Shown piece after piece: positions 61,941 to 64,000 of a stretch of DNA of 64,000 nucleotides; the stretch's first letter is position 1, and every line of letters starts with the position of its first letter. A program made the translations under genes and the position numbers. Origin of the DNA: Neorhizobium tomejilense (lineage in GTDB: Bacteria; Pseudomonadota; Alphaproteobacteria; Rhizobiales; Rhizobiaceae); contig PVBG01000005.1 of assembly GCA_002968845.1 (NCBI GenBank), positions 62,001 through 126,000 on the forward strand, in the 5' to 3' direction. A model generated the notes under the pieces. That model was not told where the DNA came from and searched no databases. It saw only the letters and a list, made by a program, of their open reading frames with translations.

Positions 61941-62918
61941 TTAGAAGTTTACACCTTCGCCTGGCGCAATCTTTTCCAGCGGCGTTGCCATTGCGACGTT
62001 CTGGTCCTTGCGGCGGGAGCCGTGCAGGAAACCCTTGCCGCCCTTGATCGAATAAAGCGGCATGTAGTCGGGAAGCTGCGTATCCAGGAGAACCTGGTTG
62101 CGCATGTTGTCGAGGATGAAGAACTTGCCGCCGGCTTCGACCGAAAGAACGGCGTGGTAGAAGTGCCGCTTCTGGTCGAACAGGACGACAATCGACATCT
62201 GGTCGGGGTCGATGCCTTCCGCGCGAAGTGCCGCCATCTTGAGGATCGCGAAATCTTCGCAGTCGCCCTGCTGCTGGCTCAGCGTTTCCCGGGGCGTGCT
62301 CCAACGGTCGGTAACCTTGTAGGCGTCCTGGTCGGTGCGGTAGCGAATGGACTGGTTCACCGCGGCATTGACGGCGTTGAGCTTGTCGCGGATCGATGAT
62401 TGCGACGTGTTCAGGCCGACGAGCTGGATGGCGGCGAAGGCCGGGCTGCAGCCCTTGCCGTTGCATTTCACCGCTGTGCCGCTGTCCATTTCTTCGAGGG
62501 CGGGCGCGAGCTTCTTCAAGGCGGCAAGCCGCTTGAAGGGGATGGCGACCGTATCGAACACGGCGCCGTTGGGCGCTGTCGGCTCTACGCGCTTGGATGG
62601 AGATAGGTCGGTCGGCTTGATCGCGACCTCGATTACGTTCGCAGGTCTTGCCGCGGGCAGAGCGATCGTCGAGCCGAGCTGGCTGAATATCTGAAATGCT
62701 GCGGCAACCTGTACGTTCCGGAACGCGAGCGAAGCCATGATGGAGAGCGGCGTCGGAAGATGTTCCAGGATATGAGTTCCGATAACCGCCGCGCCGGCTC
62801 CAGTATTGGTCGGAAACTGTTGGTTTGCGATTGGAGCAGAGACTGCTGCGGAAGCAATGAATGGTAACGTGAGAGCTGTAGCGATTGCGACTTTCAGGGT
62901 ATTCTTCTTATTCGCCAT
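61941..62918 (-). CDS. LapG-type periplasmic transglutaminase-like cysteine protease (BTLCP)
   Basis: A 325-residue exported protease of the bacterial transglutaminase-like cysteine proteinase family (peptidase C93), which includes LapG. A signal peptide (MANKKNTLKVAIATALTLPFIASAAVSA) precedes the catalytic triad: Cys220 in QQGDCEDFA, His255 in HFYHAVLSV, Asp270 in FILDNM. In Pseudomonas, LapG releases the adhesin LapA by cutting after a di-alanine site near its N-terminus and is controlled by the c-di-GMP receptor LapD. Here the gene is convergent with the adhesin secretion operon, with 41 bases between stops, so the giant adhesin at 43604-55903 is its natural candidate substrate. No LapD-like GGDEF/EAL protein is seen in the window. 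Confidence 0.9.
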   Translation of the reverse strand: MANKKNTLKVAIATALTLPFIASAAVSAPIANQQFPTNTGAGAAVIGTHILEHLPTPLSIMASLAFRNVQVAAAFQIFSQLGSTIALPAARPANVIEVAIKPTDLSPSKRVEPTAPNGAVFDTVAIPFKRLAALKKLAPALEEMDSGTAVKCNGKGCSPAFAAIQLVGLNTSQSSIRDKLNAVNAAVNQSIRYRTDQDAYKVTDRWSTPRETLSQQQGDCEDFAILKMAALRAEGIDPDQMSIVVLFDQKRHFYHAVLSVEAGGKFFILDNMRNQVLLDTQLPDYMPLYSIKGGKGFLHGSRRKDQNVAMATPLEKIAPGEGVNF

Positions 62919-63180
62919 TTTTTATCTCCCTTGATAGAGAGATGCTAGCAAATGCTGCTGAATTTCTGGTTTTTGAAGATAGATAATCTATAAATAAGTT
63001 ATTTGAGATAAAACGTATAAAATTTTATATTTCCGCGTGGGTGCTTGTTAATGATTTTTGTCTGGGATAGCATGGCGTTGCCACAACCAAGAAGGCCGCA
63101 GAGTGGTCCAGGAAATGCCCCAAGGACGTTCGTTTTTTAACCCTTCAGATCTCGCCGACGTTGCTCATAAAGCCTTCCGG

Positions 63181-64000
63181 ATGACGACGCGCCTGCGTCC
63201 GATACGCATATCGCTGCTGGGTTTGTTGGCCGTCGCCATCCTGTCCGGATGTGAGTCCTCGTCCGTTGCCGACAAGGTTCTCGACGACAAGGCGCTGAAG
63301 CCGCCGCCATCCGTGGTCGAGGAAACGTTCGGGCGCGGCTCGACGGAAGTCACCGTGCTTCTCACCAAGGCGCCGAACGGCACCTATGAGGGTACCGCGC
63401 GCGACATACGTGACGGTGCGGCACTTGCCATCGGCGAACTTGACGATGCCAGCGTCATGAAGATCAAGGTGATCGACGTCGCGGAGGGGCCGGCTGCGGT
63501 GGCTCCGGCGCTCGCCGCTGCAAGAGCACGCAATTCCGGTCTGCTGATCAGCTATGCGCCGCAGGCGACGACGGCGGCGATTGCTGCCATTCCGGCCGAT
63601 CAGCGCCCGCCGCTGATCAATCTTTCAAGCCCCGTGGCCGGCGCGAACGTCTTCAATTTCGGGTTCGACGAGGTGGCGAGCGTTGCACGGGGCGTGCGCC
63701 CGGTGATCACTTCCGGCCATAAGAGAGTTGTCGTCCTGGCGCCCAACGGCATAGCCGGGGTCGACGAGGAACGTCTGAGATCCGCGGTCGGCCAGGCCGG
63801 CGGCGCGCTGATCGGCGTGGTCCGTTATGATCCAGCCGCGCCGCTTGGCGACCTGCTTACCCGCAACAAGGTCCTGCTCGATGATGCGGGTGCCGTGGTG
63901 CTGATGGGGGACTCGCCAGCGGTCGGAACCATCCTCAAGAGTGTGAGGGCGTCTTTCGCCAAGCTGGCCGTGGTCGGAACCAGCCACTGGCCAATAGAGC
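63181..64000 (+). CDS. Lipoprotein, PBP-activator/periplasmic ligand-binding type (3' end outside window)
   Basis: A lipoprotein whose C-terminus is cut by the window end; about 273 codons are visible. From ATG 63181 the protein has a basic start, a hydrophobic core SLLGLLAVAI and the lipobox LSGC, so it is probably anchored to a membrane by a lipidated cysteine (the frame also extends to GTG 63103 and ATG 63115). The rest resembles type I periplasmic-binding folds and the LppC/LpoA-type penicillin-binding-protein activators: a FNFGFDEVASVARGVRPVI segment, VVVLAPNGIAGVDEERL and VVLMGDSPAVGTIL. The protein may activate peptidoglycan synthesis or bind a small ligand. Its link to the adhesin system is only one of position. 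Confidence 0.75.
   Translation, partial: MTTRLRPIRISLLGLLAVAILSGCESSSVADKVLDDKALKPPPSVVEETFGRGSTEVTVLLTKAPNGTYEGTARDIRDGAALAIGELDDASVMKIKVIDVAEGPAAVAPALAAARARNSGLLISYAPQATTAAIAAIPADQRPPLINLSSPVAGANVFNFGFDEVASVARGVRPVITSGHKRVVVLAPNGIAGVDEERLRSAVGQAGGALIGVVRYDPAAPLGDLLTRNKVLLDDAGAVVLMGDSPAVGTILKSVRASFAKLAVVGTSHWPIE

Overview
The window looks like part of a large replicon of an alphaproteobacterium, most likely a member of the Rhizobiaceae. The reasons are high GC with GC-rich third codon positions, ExoF/ExoP-like exopolysaccharide export proteins, a GT61 and exosortase-type biosynthetic set, a PrtDE-type type I secretion system (T1SS), and a giant T1SS adhesin of the kind seen in rhizobia. The assignment rests on gene content only; there is no rRNA or other phylogenetic marker.

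Layout. (1) Positions 1-2177 hold the end of a PrtD-type T1SS ATPase and its HlyD-type adaptor. (2) Positions 2178-3245 are largely non-coding, with one weak hypothetical frame. (3) Positions 3246-26173 are an exopolysaccharide locus. It contains an O-acyltransferase, a secreted glycosidase-like protein, a Wzy-like polymerase, five glycosyltransferases (three GT2, one GT4, one GT61), a split Wzc-type chain-length regulator (GNVR protein plus a P-loop protein that lacks the P-loop lysine) and a Wza/ExoF-type export protein. It also contains an SGNH-like hydrolase, a hexapeptide acetyltransferase, an AMP ligase/ACP/PLP-decarboxylase trio, an initiating phosphoglycosyltransferase and a GMC oxidoreductase. 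(4) Positions 26453-38564 are a compact hybrid assembly line: a phosphopantetheinyl transferase, a formyltransferase-NRPS with a luciferase-like monooxygenase embedded in its adenylation domain, and a divergently transcribed KS-AT-KR-DH-ACP-TE polyketide synthase. (5) Positions 38690-42868 return to polysaccharide functions: a Wzx-like flippase, a LuxR-type regulator with a pseudo-receiver, and a second SGNH-like hydrolase. (6) Positions 43604-62918 are a Lap-type surface-adhesion system: a ~4,100-residue adhesin, its TolC/ABC/HlyD secretion machinery, an RHH-PAS-like protein in the same operon, and a convergent LapG-type periplasmic cysteine protease. (7) Positions 63181-64000 are the start of a lipoprotein of the PBP-activator/periplasmic-binding type, cut by the window end.

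How it may work together. The initiating transferase (21553-22992) loads the first sugar on undecaprenyl phosphate, the glycosyltransferases extend the unit, the Wzx-like protein flips it, the Wzy-like protein polymerises it, and the GNVR and ExoF-like proteins control length and export. Acyltransferases and the two SGNH-like proteins could add and remove substituents. The NRPS/PKS pair predicts a small N-formylated amino-acyl polyketide. Its placement between initiating transferase and flippase raises the possibility that this product decorates the polysaccharide, but that is inference; an independent secreted metabolite is equally possible. The Lap-type adhesin next door would act in the same matrix, so the whole window can be read as a biofilm/surface island flanked by two T1SSs.
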